Shown here piece after piece: positions 9,014 through 18,040 of a DNA stretch of 64,000 nucleotides. The notes under the pieces were generated by a model. That model did no database searches and was not told the origin of the DNA. It saw only the letters and a list, made by a program, of their open reading frames with translations. The translations under genes and the position numbers were made by a program. The stretch is from Proteobacteria bacterium UBA5122 (GTDB lineage: Bacteria > Pseudomonadota > Gammaproteobacteria > Tenderiales > Tenderiaceae). Within the stretch, counting starts at the first letter, position 1. Each line of letters begins with the position of its first letter. The stretch covers positions 1 through 64,000 of the forward strand of contig DHYU01000071.1 of the NCBI GenBank assembly GCA_002415485.1, read 5' to 3'.

Positions 9014-9876
9014 GCCACATCCATCCGGGTCAGGCGGCCATTGCGATAATCGCTGATGGCCTGCTCGATCTCGGCCTGGGTGTTCATCACAAACGGTCCG
9101 TACTGGGCGATCGGTTCGCCCAGCGGCCTGCCCGCCAGCACCAGCAAACGCGTATCCTCACCCGCGGTAAAACGCAGTTCGCCATCACGACTAAGCAGGC
9201 CCAACTCGCCCTGCATCAATGGCCGCTCGACACCGGCCAATTGAATTCCACCCTGATAGACATAGACCATCGCCGTGTAACCGGCCTTGATCGGCAACAC
9301 CAACTCGACCCCGGCCGCCGGGTGCAGATCCAGGAAGAACGGATCGGTCGCATCGGCCTCGATCACACCACGCAAGGTCTCACCGGCCAGGCTCAGCTCA
9401 CCGGCGATCAGTTTGTAATAACTGCCATCCACCGTGCGCTCGGGGATCTGCGCCGCGGGCACATCGCGGTAAGACGGCGGCTTCATCTTGTCGCGTGCCG
9501 GCAGATTGAGCCACAACTGAAAACCGGACAGCCGACCGGACTCCTGCTGCGGCATCTCTGAATGAATCACACCATGACCAGCCGTCATCCACTGCACATC
9601 GCCGCCATTGAGCAGTCCTTTGTTGCCCATGTGGTCTTCGTGCAGCATCTTGCCGACCAACATGTAGGTCACGGTCTCGAAGCCACGATGCGGATGCGGC
9701 GGGAACCCGGCGATGTAATCATCGGCCTTGTCCGAGCCGAAGGCATCGAGCATCAAAAACGGATCGAAGCGCTCGGGGCCGCGGCCGCCGAAGATGCGCG
9801 TGAGTTTGACACCGGCACCATCCGAGGTCGCCCGGCCCTGAATCACTTCCTGCAATGTGCGTACTGTCGTTGTCAT
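9010..9876 (-). CDS. Pirin family protein
   Basis: The 288-residue bicupin has the pirin signature: GVKLTRIFGG, then FDPFLMLDAFGSD, PPHPHRGFETVTYML with the metal-binding His residues, and DVQWMTAGHGVIHSEMP. C-terminal cupin follows with LDLHPAAGVELVLP. Bacterial pirins are Fe-dependent and some act as quercetin dioxygenases. It lies 12 bp after azoR on the same strand, so the pair probably forms a quinone or redox-stress operon divergent from the LysR gene. Confidence 0.92.
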   Translation of the reverse strand: MTTTVRTLQEVIQGRATSDGAGVKLTRIFGGRGPERFDPFLMLDAFGSDKADDYIAGFPPHPHRGFETVTYMLVGKMLHEDHMGNKGLLNGGDVQWMTAGHGVIHSEMPQQESGRLSGFQLWLNLPARDKMKPPSYRDVPAAQIPERTVDGSYYKLIAGELSLAGETLRGVIEADATDPFFLDLHPAAGVELVLPIKAGYTAMVYVYQGGIQLAGVERPLMQGELGLLSRDGELRFTAGEDTRLLVLAGRPLGEPIAQYGPFVMNTQAEIEQAISDYRNGRLTRMDVA

Positions 9877-9888
9877 GTTCGTTATTCC

Positions 9889-10491
9889 TTATGCTGGTGT
9901 GGCCAACGCTGCGGCCATCATCTGTCTTGCCTCACTCAGGCCCTGCTCGCGCTGGTCACCGCCCATATTCAACCCCTCAGCGTAGATCACCTCGACATCA
10001 CTGATGCCGATGAATGCCAAAAAATTACGGATAAACGGCACCTGTGTATCCGAAGGCTGGCCCCGATGCAGGCCGCCGCGGGTGGTGATCACAAATGCAC
10101 GCTTGCCCTGCAACAGGCCACGCGGCCCGGCGCTGGTGTATTCAAACGTCACCCCGGCACGGGCAATATGATCGAACCAGGCCTTTAACACCGATGGCAC
10201 TGAAAAGTTATACATCGGCACACCGATGACCAATACATCGGCCCGCTGCACCTGCTCGATCTGGGCATCGGCATAGTCGACCATCGCCTGCTGGCGCTCG
10301 CTACGATCCGCCGCCGCCGTGCCCAGCGCCTGCATCCGCGCCGGATCGACATGGGGCACACCCTCCGCCGCCAGATCACGGTTGACCACCTTGTCACCCG
10401 GCTGCAGCAGGGCCGCGATCAGCTCGTCCGCCAACTGATGAGAGACCCCACCTTCGGCAAAGACGCTGCTGTCCACTCGCAAAATATTCAT
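9889..10491 (-). CDS. azoR: FMN-dependent NADH:quinone reductase / azoreductase
   Basis: The 200-residue flavodoxin-like protein has the AzoR pattern: an N-terminal NILRVDSSVF phosphate-binding loop, VLVIGVPMYNFSVPSVLKAWFDHIARAGVTF and KRAFVITTRGG. The enzymes reduce quinones and azo compounds with NADH and FMN in the cytoplasm. It starts 97 bp from the divergent LysR-type gene and is followed by pirin, an arrangement common for LysR-controlled azoR operons induced by electrophiles or quinones. Confidence 0.92.
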   Translation of the reverse strand: MNILRVDSSVFAEGGVSHQLADELIAALLQPGDKVVNRDLAAEGVPHVDPARMQALGTAAADRSERQQAMVDYADAQIEQVQRADVLVIGVPMYNFSVPSVLKAWFDHIARAGVTFEYTSAGPRGLLQGKRAFVITTRGGLHRGQPSDTQVPFIRNFLAFIGISDVEVIYAEGLNMGGDQREQGLSEARQMMAAALATPA

Positions 10492-10588
10492 GTTGTTTCT
10501 CCGTTTTATCTTGGAACAACAACATCATAGGCCTACAATACCGATCAAATGTCGCAGTTATTTGCATTAATTGATCAGGTTTTTAGAT

Positions 10589-11488
10589 ATGTCTGACCAC
10601 AACCCCCGCATTCCGATCGAATATTGGAGCACCCTCGTCGCCGTCGTCGACCATGGCTCCTTCGCCCGTGCCGCCGAGGCGCTAAACAAAAGCCAGTCTG
10701 CCGTCAGCTACGCCATCGCCCAATTGGAGGCACGCCTGCCCAGCCCGGCCTTCCATACCCAAGGGCGTAAGGCCGAGCTGACCCGTGCCGGTGAGGTCTT
10801 GTACCGCCGCGCCAAACAACTGCTCAATCTGGCCAGCGACATCGAACTGACCGCCCAACACCTGGCCGATGGCTGGGAGCGCAAGCTGACCATCGCCATC
10901 GATGCCATCGTCGACATGCAGCCCATGCTCCACGCCCTGCAGCAGTTCTCGGCCGTCGCCCCTCACACCCGCATCACACTGCTGGAGACCACCCTCTCCG
11001 GCACCGATGAGGCCCTGCTCGAACGCCGCGCCGATCTGGCCCTGACCGGCCGCGTGCCGCCCGGTTTTCTTGCCCGTCCGCTGGGCGACGTGGTGAAGAT
11101 CCCGGTCGTCCATCACCAACATCCACTGGCAAAGATAGACGCAGAACTGACCGAAGAGGATTTACGTCAGGCGCGGCAGATCGTGATTCGCGATTCGGGC
11201 ATACGACGCGAACAGGACAAGGGTTGGCTGGAATCAGAACAACGACTGACCGTCAGTCACTTCGCCACCGGCGTTCAGGCACTGCGCGCAGGTCTCGGCT
11301 TTGCCTTCGCACCTCAACACTTAGTGAGGTCGCATCTCGAGAGTGGCGAACTAGTAGCACTACAACTCAACAGCGGCGGCACTCAACGCATTCCGATTAA
11401 TTTGGTCTCCACCAGCCCCGACCAACTCGGCCCCGCCTGCACGGCGATGATGGAGTGCCTGCAGTCAGCCTATGCAGTAAAACCTTAA
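10589..11488 (+). CDS. LysR-type transcriptional regulator
   Basis: The 299-residue protein has an N-terminal winged helix-turn-helix (WSTLVAVVDHGSFARAAEALNKSQSAVSYAIAQLE) and an effector-binding domain from about residue 90. It probably controls the divergent azoR-pirin operon from the shared 97-bp gap, which contains an AT-rich stretch with TTGATC and TTTGCAT elements. The ATG at 10589 is preferred over an in-frame TTG at 10571 because CAGGT precedes it at suitable distance. The C-terminal domain is shorter on conserved motifs than in well-studied members; the inducer is unknown. Confidence 0.88.
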   Translation: MSDHNPRIPIEYWSTLVAVVDHGSFARAAEALNKSQSAVSYAIAQLEARLPSPAFHTQGRKAELTRAGEVLYRRAKQLLNLASDIELTAQHLADGWERKLTIAIDAIVDMQPMLHALQQFSAVAPHTRITLLETTLSGTDEALLERRADLALTGRVPPGFLARPLGDVVKIPVVHHQHPLAKIDAELTEEDLRQARQIVIRDSGIRREQDKGWLESEQRLTVSHFATGVQALRAGLGFAFAPQHLVRSHLESGELVALQLNSGGTQRIPINLVSTSPDQLGPACTAMMECLQSAYAVKP

Positions 11489-12330
11489 CCAGCCCAACGC
11501 CGCGGCTTGCCCTTAAACTGCAAATAGGCATCGAGCATTCGATAGACGCGCTGCTCACCGAGTAACGGCAACAACCGCAGCAATAGTTTTAACACCACCA
11601 GTTTCATACGTGTAGAAGCACTCGCGCTTGGCAGGCCTTGTTTGGCACGGGCGGCACACTCTTCCTCTGTCACTTGAATCACGCCTTTCAAGGTACTGCT
11701 GACACCACCCCACTGCATGTCGGCGATGATCACATCCGGCACGAACAAGGCGTCTTTATCCTTTAACTCACGCAATAAAAATTCATAGTCAGCCGAGATG
11801 CGCAATGATTCATCAAAGCCACCATAATCTTCAAACAATTGGCGCGCATGAAAACATCCCTGATGCGGAATCGCCATCGCCTGCGTACGAAACGCCATTT
11901 GTGTCGCAGACCAATCACGACCACGCGTCTCGATCAACTCACCACTGTCACGCACTACATTGACGCTGCCATACACGACACGCAGCTCATCTTGTTGCGC
12001 CTGCTTTAAATGCGATGCCATCGATGCCAACACAGTTGCATCATGAAACACATCATCACAACCCAGAAAATATACCCAGTCACCTTTGATGTGCGACAGG
12101 GATTTATTCCATGCGTTGTAGATGCCCGCATCACGTTCAGACACCCAGTAATTTATCTGCGACTGGTATTGTTGAATCACCGCCAGCGTGCCATCGCTCG
12201 AACCACCGTCCATCACCACCACATCGATGTGTGGATAGGTCTGTGCAAACACCGAATCCAAACAACGCGCCAGCGTTTGCGCGCCGTTATACACAGCAAT
12301 GACGATACTGATGGTGGGCTGTTCGTTCAT
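11485..12330 (-). CDS. Glycosyltransferase family 2 protein
   Basis: The 281-residue GT-A protein begins TISIVIAVYNGAQTLARCLDSV, followed by VVVMDGGSSDGTL (nucleotide contact), ISYADYEFLL-type acceptor-region sequence (SADYEFLLREL) and LGCDDVF in place of the DXD motif. It resembles WcaA/WcaE-type colanic-acid transferases. It overlaps the preceding glycosyltransferase gene in a TAATG junction, so both are cotranslated. No membrane span is seen, so it is probably a peripheral inner-membrane enzyme of exopolysaccharide or glycolipid synthesis. It is the last gene of the pair and converges on the LysR gene with a 4-nt overlap. Confidence 0.88.
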   Translation of the reverse strand: MNEQPTISIVIAVYNGAQTLARCLDSVFAQTYPHIDVVVMDGGSSDGTLAVIQQYQSQINYWVSERDAGIYNAWNKSLSHIKGDWVYFLGCDDVFHDATVLASMASHLKQAQQDELRVVYGSVNVVRDSGELIETRGRDWSATQMAFRTQAMAIPHQGCFHARQLFEDYGGFDESLRISADYEFLLRELKDKDALFVPDVIIADMQWGGVSSTLKGVIQVTEEECAARAKQGLPSASASTRMKLVVLKLLLRLLPLLGEQRVYRMLDAYLQFKGKPRRWAG

Positions 12331-13220
12331 TATGATTGCTTAGACTTTCTGGCGGCGATCACGCCTTGTGCAAAAGAGACTGTCCAAATCAACATCGCGA
12401 GTAGCACCAAGGGCAAGGCCAGATACAAACGTGACATATAGGCATTGCGCCCTGCCATATTCGTTTTATAAAAATTCAACACACGGTACGGAAACAACAA
12501 GGGAATCAAATAAGGCTTATGCGCCACTGCCGAACCACGCATTTGATTAAAGTAACGCGCCTGCGCCGAGTGATAACCCGAACGATGCATCGCAGCCTTT
12601 AATGCAGCCCAGCCTTCTCGATTGATATGCGCAACGTTAATCGTCGGCTCGAAAAATATTTTATAACCTTTCTCAATCAAACCTGCCGCCAGGATCGTAT
12701 CTTCACACCAACGATCTTCGGCAAAACCACCCGCCTCTTCCAAGACAAATCGTTTGTACGAAGTGTTACCCGAGGGTGCCAAATGCGTGTAACGCGCGGC
12801 AAGGCCTGACAAGGAAGCACCCAACTCAGCCGCAAATACAATCTGGCCACAGAGGTCATCGGGGTTGTACACACTAAAAGACCCGCTCACACCGACGGCA
12901 TCCAAACCCTCGTGAGCCTCTAGAATCTTGGCCGCCCAATCATCACTCACAACACAATCCGCATCTAAAAACGCAACGATCTCACCCACTGCTGCACGCC
13001 ACCCCAAATTGCGTGCCGCGCCGGGTAATAACTGAATATCACTTTTGATCAATCTGACCTGCGGATAATCTGCAGCTATCAAACGCGAAGTTTTATCCGT
13101 ACCGCTATCGACCACGATTACCTCCGCCGCCAAACCATCAATACTCACCAGCACCGACGGTATCGTGTTGACGATCGTCGCCGCAGAGTTGTAACAAGGA
13201 ATGACTACCGAAAGCTTCAT
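12330..13220 (-). CDS. Glycosyltransferase family 2 protein with C-terminal membrane segment
   Basis: The 296-residue protein has the GT2 fold: LSVVIPCYNSAATI, VIVVDSGTDKT, AFLDADCVVSDDW (DXD-like DAD motif), and a W-C-EDT motif (DRWCEDTILA) for acceptor binding. The C-terminus has a hydrophobic helix (LALPLVLLAMLIWTVSFA) followed by a basic tail, which should anchor it to the inner membrane. It is the first gene of a two-gene unit and overlaps the next by one base. Base composition here is more AT-rich than in flanking genes, as is common for polysaccharide genes. Confidence 0.88.
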   Translation of the reverse strand: MKLSVVIPCYNSAATIVNTIPSVLVSIDGLAAEVIVVDSGTDKTSRLIAADYPQVRLIKSDIQLLPGAARNLGWRAAVGEIVAFLDADCVVSDDWAAKILEAHEGLDAVGVSGSFSVYNPDDLCGQIVFAAELGASLSGLAARYTHLAPSGNTSYKRFVLEEAGGFAEDRWCEDTILAAGLIEKGYKIFFEPTINVAHINREGWAALKAAMHRSGYHSAQARYFNQMRGSAVAHKPYLIPLLFPYRVLNFYKTNMAGRNAYMSRLYLALPLVLLAMLIWTVSFAQGVIAARKSKQS

Positions 13221-13292
13221 GTTGTCTGGTTGTTCTCACGCTGGATGTTGATGCGCCATATTAACGCATGACCTGATAAAAGGCGCTCCCAT

Positions 13293-13325
13293 AAAAAAAC
13301 CCCGGCCCTCTTGCGAAGGCCGGGG
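13293..13325 (-). terminator. Rho-independent terminator of fbp
   Basis: A perfect 8-bp stem (CCCCGGCC / GGCCGGGG) with a 10-nt loop is followed on the minus strand by seven U residues. It lies 25 bp after the fbp stop codon. Confidence 0.92.
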
Positions 13326-13350
13326 TCTGGTATCACATCACTCAGTGAGC

Positions 13351-14355
13351 TTATTCGGCGTGGTAAGAAACTACGCGCTCAACTTCGTTCTTGGAACCCA
13401 GGATAACAGGCACACGTTGGTGAATGTCTTCTGGCTGGATATCCAGGATACGAGTACGGCCAGTGCTGGACGCACCACCGGCTTGCTCAACGATGAATGA
13501 CATCGGGTTGGCTTCGTACATCAGGCGCAGCTTACCGGCCTTGCCTGGATCCTTGTTGTCCTTCGGATACATGAAGATGCCGCCGCGAATCAGGATGCGG
13601 TGAACTTCAGCAACCATAGACGCAACCCAACGCATGTTGAAGTTAGCACCGCGAGGACCTTCTTTACCTTGCAGACACTCTTCAACGTAACGTTGTACTG
13701 GCGCTTCCCAATAACGTTGGTTAGAAGTATTGATCGCGAACTCGCGAGTATCAGCAGGAATTTGCATGTTTGGATGAGTCAGGATGAACTCACCGATGTC
13801 ACGGTCCAGGGTAAAACCATTTACACCGTTACCAGTGGTCAGTACCAGCATGGTAGATGGCCCGTACAGCGCGTAACCGGCACACACTTGCTCGTTACCT
13901 GGGATCAGGAAGTCTTCTTTGGTCGGCTCATTCACGCCTTCTGGGCAACGGGTGATCGAGAAGATGGTACCGACAGAGATGTTAACGTCGATGTTGGAAG
14001 AACCATCCAGCGGGTCGAAAGACATCAGGTACTTGCCGCGTGGGAACTGGGCAGGAATCGGGTAGATGTCATCTTCTTCTTCAGAAGCCATCGCTGCCAA
14101 GTGGCCAGCCCACTCGTTAGACTTGATGAATACTTCGTTGGTGATGACGTCCAGTTTCTTCTGGGTTTCACCTTGAACATTCTCGGAACCGGCAGTGCCC
14201 AGTACGCCAACCAGCGCACCCTTGTTAACCAGATTAGAGATAACCTTACAGGCTGAGACGATGTCGTTCAGCAGAGAGGTGAAATCACCGGTCGCGCCTG
14301 GCAGGCGACGTTGTTCTTCGATGATGAACTGAGTAACCGAGACTCCGTTATGCAT
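13351..14355 (-). CDS. fbp: Fructose-1,6-bisphosphatase class I
   Basis: The 334-residue enzyme has the class I metal and substrate motifs in order: [29 protein letters not shown], and [12 protein letters not shown], followed by the GGIFMYP and [20 protein letters not shown] segments. It hydrolyses fructose 1,6-bisphosphate in gluconeogenesis or the Calvin cycle. No Calvin-cycle genes are nearby. Its codon use is more A/T-tolerant and highly biased compared with neighbours, which suggests strong expression. It is monocistronic, with its own terminator, and divergent from lgt. Confidence 0.97.
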   Translation of the reverse strand: MHNGVSVTQFIIEEQRRLPGATGDFTSLLNDIVSACKVISNLVNKGALVGVLGTAGSENVQGETQKKLDVITNEVFIKSNEWAGHLAAMASEEEDDIYPIPAQFPRGKYLMSFDPLDGSSNIDVNISVGTIFSITRCPEGVNEPTKEDFLIPGNEQVCAGYALYGPSTMLVLTTGNGVNGFTLDRDIGEFILTHPNMQIPADTREFAINTSNQRYWEAPVQRYVEECLQGKEGPRGANFNMRWVASMVAEVHRILIRGGIFMYPKDNKDPGKAGKLRLMYEANPMSFIVEQAGGASSTGRTRILDIQPEDIHQRVPVILGSKNEVERVVSYHAE

Positions 14356-14547
14356 ATCGTAATCTTCCTAAATTGAAGTGAATTGAAAGGCCAAAAAATT
14401 TTAGAACCGCGGATTATCCAGCTTTCCGGCCGCAAAATCAAAATAAAACACCATTTCAGCCCCCTCCCTCATCGCTAAGTGCTTGATAGTTGGTGATACA
14501 ATGATCGCCGTGTCCTCAACTGACAGTTCCGTTATACTAGCCACCCT

Positions 14548-15348
14548 ATGCTGACCTACCCCGATATCGACCCCGTTGCCCTCCATCTCGGCCCGCTGAA
14601 AATCCACTGGTACGGCCTGATGTACCTCATCGGCTTTGCCGCCGCCTGGTGGCTGGGCACGATCCGCGCCAAGGCGCCCCACACACCACTTAAACCCGAG
14701 CAGGTTTCAGACCTGATCTTCTATTGCGCCATGGGGCTCATCATCGGCGCCCGACTGGGCTACATACTTTTCTATAATTTCAGTGCCTATGTAGAAAATC
14801 CGATGGCGATCTTGCGCGTCTGGGAGGGCGGCATGTCGTTCCACGGCGGGCTGATCGGCGTCATCATCGCCATTTGGATGTTCAGTCGCAAAATCAACCA
14901 GACCTTCTTCCGCATCACCGATTTTATAGTGCCCCTGACCGCCATCGGCATTTGCGCCGGCCGCATCGGCAACTTTATTAACGGTGAGCTATGGGGCCGA
15001 GTGACCGATGTGCCCTGGGCCATGGTCTTTCCCAATGGCGGCGACCTCCCCCGCCACCCTTCGCAGCTATACGAAGCCTTTCTCGAAGGGATCGTGTTGT
15101 TTATTATTCTGTGGATCTACACCAGCAAGCCGCGCCCCACCATGGCCGCCAGCGGACTCTTCCTGCTCTGCTATGGAATCTTCCGTTTCTCGGTAGAATT
15201 TGTTCGTAACCCCGATGGTTATGTCGGCATCCCCGGCCTGCAATGGCTGACCATCGGCCAAGGCCTGTCGGCACCGATGATCTTCGCCGGCGCCATCCTG
15301 ATGGTGCTCGCCTATAAACGGGCCGGCTCGGTTGCAACACAAAAGTAG
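14548..15348 (+). CDS. lgt: Prolipoprotein diacylglyceryl transferase
   Basis: The 266-residue inner-membrane protein has seven predicted spans and the Lgt signature: [16 protein letters not shown] at the first helix, [11 protein letters not shown], and the Lgt motif [15 protein letters not shown] with the catalytic-region Arg and Asn, then [10 protein letters not shown]. It attaches diacylglyceryl to the lipobox cysteine of prolipoproteins. It precedes thyA, a gene order common in gammaproteobacteria. A TATACT hexamer at 14533-14538 lies only 9 bp before the ATG, with no convincing -35, so a very short leader is possible. Confidence 0.97.
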   Translation: MLTYPDIDPVALHLGPLKIHWYGLMYLIGFAAAWWLGTIRAKAPHTPLKPEQVSDLIFYCAMGLIIGARLGYILFYNFSAYVENPMAILRVWEGGMSFHGGLIGVIIAIWMFSRKINQTFFRITDFIVPLTAIGICAGRIGNFINGELWGRVTDVPWAMVFPNGGDLPRHPSQLYEAFLEGIVLFIILWIYTSKPRPTMAASGLFLLCYGIFRFSVEFVRNPDGYVGIPGLQWLTIGQGLSAPMIFAGAILMVLAYKRAGSVATQK

Positions 15349-15399
15349 ATGCCTCTGAGCGACACAGATAAACGATAACTGGAAAGCGGACACCCTGAC

Positions 15400-16233
15400 A
15401 TGCAGCAATATCTGGACTTAATGCGCCATGTTTACGAACACGGCCACCGCAAGGAAGATCGCACCGGCACCGGCACGGTCAGCGTCTTTGGTTATCAGAT
15501 GCGCTTTGACCTCAGCGAAGGCTTTCCGATGGTCACCACCAAAAAGCTGCACCTGAAGTCGATCATCCATGAACTGCTGTGGTTCCTCAAAGGCGAGACC
15601 AATATCGCCTATCTAAAGGAACACGGCGTGCGCATCTGGGATGAATGGGCGACCGAAGACGGCGACCTCGGCCCGGTCTATGGCAAACAATGGCGCTCAT
15701 GGGCCACACCCGATGGCCGCAGCATCGACCAAATATCTGAGGTCATCGCCCAGATCAAGGCCAAACCCGATTCACGCCGCCTGATCGTCAGCGCCTGGAA
15801 CCCGGCCGACCTGCCCGACGAATCCATCAGCCCACAGGCCAATGTCGCCGAAGGCCGCATGGCACTCGCCGCCTGCCACACCTTCTTCCAGTTCTACGTC
15901 AACAACGGCAAGCTATCGTGCCAGCTCTATCAGCGCAGTGCGGATATCTTCCTCGGCGTACCATTCAACATCGCCTCATATGCACTGCTGACGATGATGA
16001 TTGCCCAAGTCTGTGACCTGGAACCCGGCGACTTCGTCCACACCTTCGGCGACGCCCACCTGTATCTGGATCACCTCGACAAAGCCGAGCTGCAACTATC
16101 ACGCACGCCCTTGCCGCTACCGACCATGAAGCTGAACCCGGCGATCAAGGATATCTTCGCCTTCACCTATGACGACTTCACCCTCGAAGGTTACGAACAT
16201 CACCCCCACATCCCCGCCAAGGTGTCGGTGTAA
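15400..16233 (+). CDS. thyA: Thymidylate synthase
   Basis: The 277-residue enzyme makes dTMP from dUMP and methylene-tetrahydrofolate. Visible motifs: [12 protein letters not shown] at the N-terminus, [13 protein letters not shown], the catalytic cysteine in [31 protein letters not shown] and the C-terminal KVSV. It is 13 residues longer than the E. coli enzyme because of an insert (around residues 133-148, [14 protein letters not shown]) before the catalytic cysteine; such an insert is seen in a subset of ThyA proteins. The stop codon overlaps the folA start (TAATG). Confidence 0.97.
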   Translation: MQQYLDLMRHVYEHGHRKEDRTGTGTVSVFGYQMRFDLSEGFPMVTTKKLHLKSIIHELLWFLKGETNIAYLKEHGVRIWDEWATEDGDLGPVYGKQWRSWATPDGRSIDQISEVIAQIKAKPDSRRLIVSAWNPADLPDESISPQANVAEGRMALAACHTFFQFYVNNGKLSCQLYQRSADIFLGVPFNIASYALLTMMIAQVCDLEPGDFVHTFGDAHLYLDHLDKAELQLSRTPLPLPTMKLNPAIKDIFAFTYDDFTLEGYEHHPHIPAKVSV

Positions 16234-16724
16234 TGAAGATCTCCATCATCGTCGCCATGGCCGACAACCGCGTCATCGGCATCAACAACGCACTGCCATG
16301 GAAACTCTCCGGCGACATGGCCTGGTTCAAACAACAGACCATGGGCAAACCCATCATCATGGGCCGCAAGACCTACGAATCCATAGGCCGCCCACTGCCC
16401 GGCCGCGACAACATCATCATCACCCGCGATCGTAGTTATTTTGTTGAAAAATGTGCCGTCGCCCACGACACCGATGATGCAATTAGACTGGCTGGCGATG
16501 TGGATGAAATCATGATTATCGGCGGCGCCAGTTTTTATGAACAAATGCTGCCACAAGCAGATCGCCTGTACCTAACCCTCGTCCACGGTGAAGTTGAAGG
16601 CGACGCCTGGTTCCCCGAGATTGATTTCAAACAGTGGCAAGAAATCGAACGCCACGATCATCAAGCAGACGAGAAAAATCAGTTTGATCACAGCTTTTTG
16701 ATATTGGAACGCAAACCCTCTTAA
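16233..16724 (+). CDS. folA: Dihydrofolate reductase
   Basis: The 163-residue enzyme shows the standard chromosomal DHFR pattern: ISIIVAMADNRVIGINNALPWKLSGDMAWFK, then PIIMGRKTYESIGRPLPGRDNIIITR and EIMIIGGASFYEQML. It regenerates tetrahydrofolate consumed by ThyA, and translational overlap with thyA fits this partnership. It is not a trimethoprim-resistant cassette-type dfr: it is core in sequence and cotranscribed with thyA. The integron array starts less than 200 bp beyond its stop codon. Confidence 0.97.
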   Translation: MKISIIVAMADNRVIGINNALPWKLSGDMAWFKQQTMGKPIIMGRKTYESIGRPLPGRDNIIITRDRSYFVEKCAVAHDTDDAIRLAGDVDEIMIIGGASFYEQMLPQADRLYLTLVHGEVEGDAWFPEIDFKQWQEIERHDHQADEKNQFDHSFLILERKPS

Positions 16725-16911
16725 GGCTTGCAGAGTAAATTCGAACTAAATCGCATCTATTGAATTACGGAGGAGACTCATGCGCCTCCGCGACATACTC
16801 ATGTCTATTAGCTCAAACTTGAACTAATACAAATCACAGTCACTTGTTATATTTCGTTTTCAGGTAAATTCAATAGTCGCTTGCTTGCGGAGCGTCCCTC
16901 TCGACCTCAGT
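16725..16911. other. Outer end of integron array, no firm gene
   Basis: This stretch between folA and the last cassette holds two nested imperfect inverted repeats (16757-16768 with 16864-16876; GGAGG 16769-16773 with CCTCC 16785-16789). A 15-codon frame, 16780-16827, begins 4 nt after GGAGGAG, but its ribosome site would be masked by the small hairpin. The terminal attC half is seen at 16912, but no convincing partner core site is found here. Confidence 0.4.
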
Positions 16912-16912
16912 G

Positions 16913-17398
16913 TTAGGTTGCGTTTCGCGGCAACCGCATATGAATAAGCGCAACCTGATTTCCTTTCTTGTCTTTCCGTTCCTCGACTGCATAAGGTTGA
17001 AAACCCAATTTCGGGTAGAGCAGCAGGCCAGCAACGTTTTGGTTGAAACACGATACCGTTACCTCGGCGGCTTGGTATTTCGAGAAAGCATGGTCAATCA
17101 TCTGTTCGATGAGATACCGACCTACCCCGCGCCCGCGGGCCACCGAGGAAACAATGACGTTTCCGATGGAGCAACAGCCGCCAACTTCCCAGCGGTAGAA
17201 GTTGGCGAAAGCGACGACTTCACCGTCAAGCTCTACTACTGTTGAGTCTGAACGCTGTGCAATTGCGTCCTGCAACTGAGATGGGGCCAACGGAAAATCT
17301 GCCATTGGAAACAAGAAGAACAATTCATCCTCGCTTTGCGGAAAGCCGCAAATGATCTGAATGTCTTTCTCGGCGACAGGGCGATGACTCAGCGACAT
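16913..17398 (-). CDS. Cassette 5: GNAT family N-acetyltransferase
   Basis: The 161-residue protein has a GNAT fold with the acetyl-CoA binding loop NVIVSSVARGRGVGRYLIEQM (motif A, R-x-x-G-x-G at about residues 91-96) and C-terminal NQNVAGLLLYPKLGF (motif B). The substrate is unknown; amino acids, aminoglycosides and proteins are all possible for this superfamily. The cassette runs from GTTAGGT at 17415 (minus strand) with only 13 bp between the core and ATG. The stop codon is formed inside the next attC core (GTTAGGT at 16912). It is the oldest (most distal) visible cassette. Confidence 0.88.
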   Translation of the reverse strand: MSLSHRPVAEKDIQIICGFPQSEDELFFLFPMADFPLAPSQLQDAIAQRSDSTVVELDGEVVAFANFYRWEVGGCCSIGNVIVSSVARGRGVGRYLIEQMIDHAFSKYQAAEVTVSCFNQNVAGLLLYPKLGFQPYAVEERKDKKGNQVALIHMRLPRNAT

Positions 17399-17408
17399 GT
17401 TTCAAGCA

Positions 17409-17522
17409 ACCTAACGTTGCGCTAAGCTGCATTTTGAATGCGGCGCTTTTTTGCAAAAAAATGAACGAAGCGAGTTGCAAAAAAGTGCCGCGGAAAATGA
17501 CGGCTTGAGCGCTTTGTTATGT
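17409..17522 (-). repeat. attC site between cassettes 4 and 5
   Basis: The outer core sites are ACCTAAC (17409-17415) and GTTATGT (17516-17522). Between them is an imperfect palindrome including GCGCTAAGC / GCTTGAGCGC and GCCGC/GCGGC-type arms, with a central variable loop containing TTTTTTGCAAAAAA and TTGCAAAAAAGTG. Length 114 bp. Confidence 0.85.
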
Positions 17523-17525
17523 GGA

Positions 17526-17924
17526 TCATTTACTAGCACCATCACCTATTTTTCCAAGCACAGGCGACTCACGAAATAGGGCGAAATAGGGGACAGACCA
17601 CGTTTTTACTTCTCTTTTTGGGAAAAACGTGGTCTGTCCCCTATTATTCTCTGAAATTACAACGTCATTTTCAGTAATATCGGCGTCAACACATTTGTTT
17701 CTTTCAAAAAAACTTGTGAAGCTCCTTCCTAAGTAATGAGACGGATCACCGTCATAATCTAACCCATTCTTGATTTTTGAGTACTGAACACTCGATGTTG
17801 GCTGACAGTAAGGGCTCGGCTTACCCCCGCATACATATTTTGGGTCAAGGTCCTCAAAGTACGGTACTGTAATCGAGCATCCAGACAGTGCTAAAGCACC
17901 GGCCAATATTGCTTCTTTCTTCAT
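17526..17924 (-). CDS. Cassette 4: putative lipoprotein with inserted palindrome
   Basis: The 132-residue product has a lipoprotein signal: MKKEAILAGALALSGC with the lipobox cysteine at residue 16, so it should be lipidated by Lgt and anchored in the envelope. The mature part is Cys-containing and polar; no family recognised. ATG 17924 is chosen because GGA lies 8 nt upstream. Near the C-terminus the coding sequence runs straight through a 61-bp palindrome (17585-17645), encoding a run starting ENNRGQTTFF and ending KTWSVPYF. The original protein probably ended differently. A second near-copy of a 10-bp unit (CGAAATAGGG) flanks the palindrome. Confidence 0.75.
   Translation of the reverse strand: MKKEAILAGALALSGCSITVPYFEDLDPKYVCGGKPSPYCQPTSSVQYSKIKNGLDYDGDPSHYLGRSFTSFFERNKCVDADITENDVVISENNRGQTTFFPKREVKTWSVPYFALFRESPVLGKIGDGASK
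17585..17645. repeat. Perfect 23-bp-arm palindrome inside a cassette gene
   Basis: Arms AATAGGGGACAGACCACG... at 17585-17607 and its exact complement at 17623-17645 surround a 15-nt loop. The outer side has a tandem duplication of CGAAATAGGG (17572-17581 and 17582-17591). The arm sequence resembles GGGGACAGACC palindromes that I recall as scattered in gammaproteobacterial genomes, often with REP-associated Y1 transposases; this link is from memory. No transposase is present here, so it would be a non-autonomous copy. Confidence 0.85.
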
Positions 17925-17965
17925 GAATATTCCTTTTTCATTGTGCTGCGGATTTACTAAAATTA

Positions 17966-18037
17966 GCCTAACGCCAGCCATCAGCCGACCCGAAAACGCG
18001 CAGCGTTTTTGGGGTCGGCTGTATGGCCTTGTTAGCG
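17966..18037 (-). repeat. attC site between cassettes 3 and 4
   Basis: Core sites GCCTAAC (17966-17972) and GTTAGCG (18031-18037) bracket a strong palindrome: CAGCCGACCC / GGGTCGGCTG with AAAACGC / GCGTTTT inside. At 72 bp it is the shortest and most regular site in the array, close to class 1 attC length. Confidence 0.93.
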
Positions 18038-18040
18038 CAA

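Noticed and set aside
14510..14547. A leaderless promoter for lgt
   Set aside because: TATACT is present but no -35 sequence at a suitable distance; too weak to list as a promoter.
16757..16876. A fifth complete attC site at the folA end
   Set aside because: Inverted arms exist, but no RYYYAAC-type core is present at the expected distance and the palindrome is weak.
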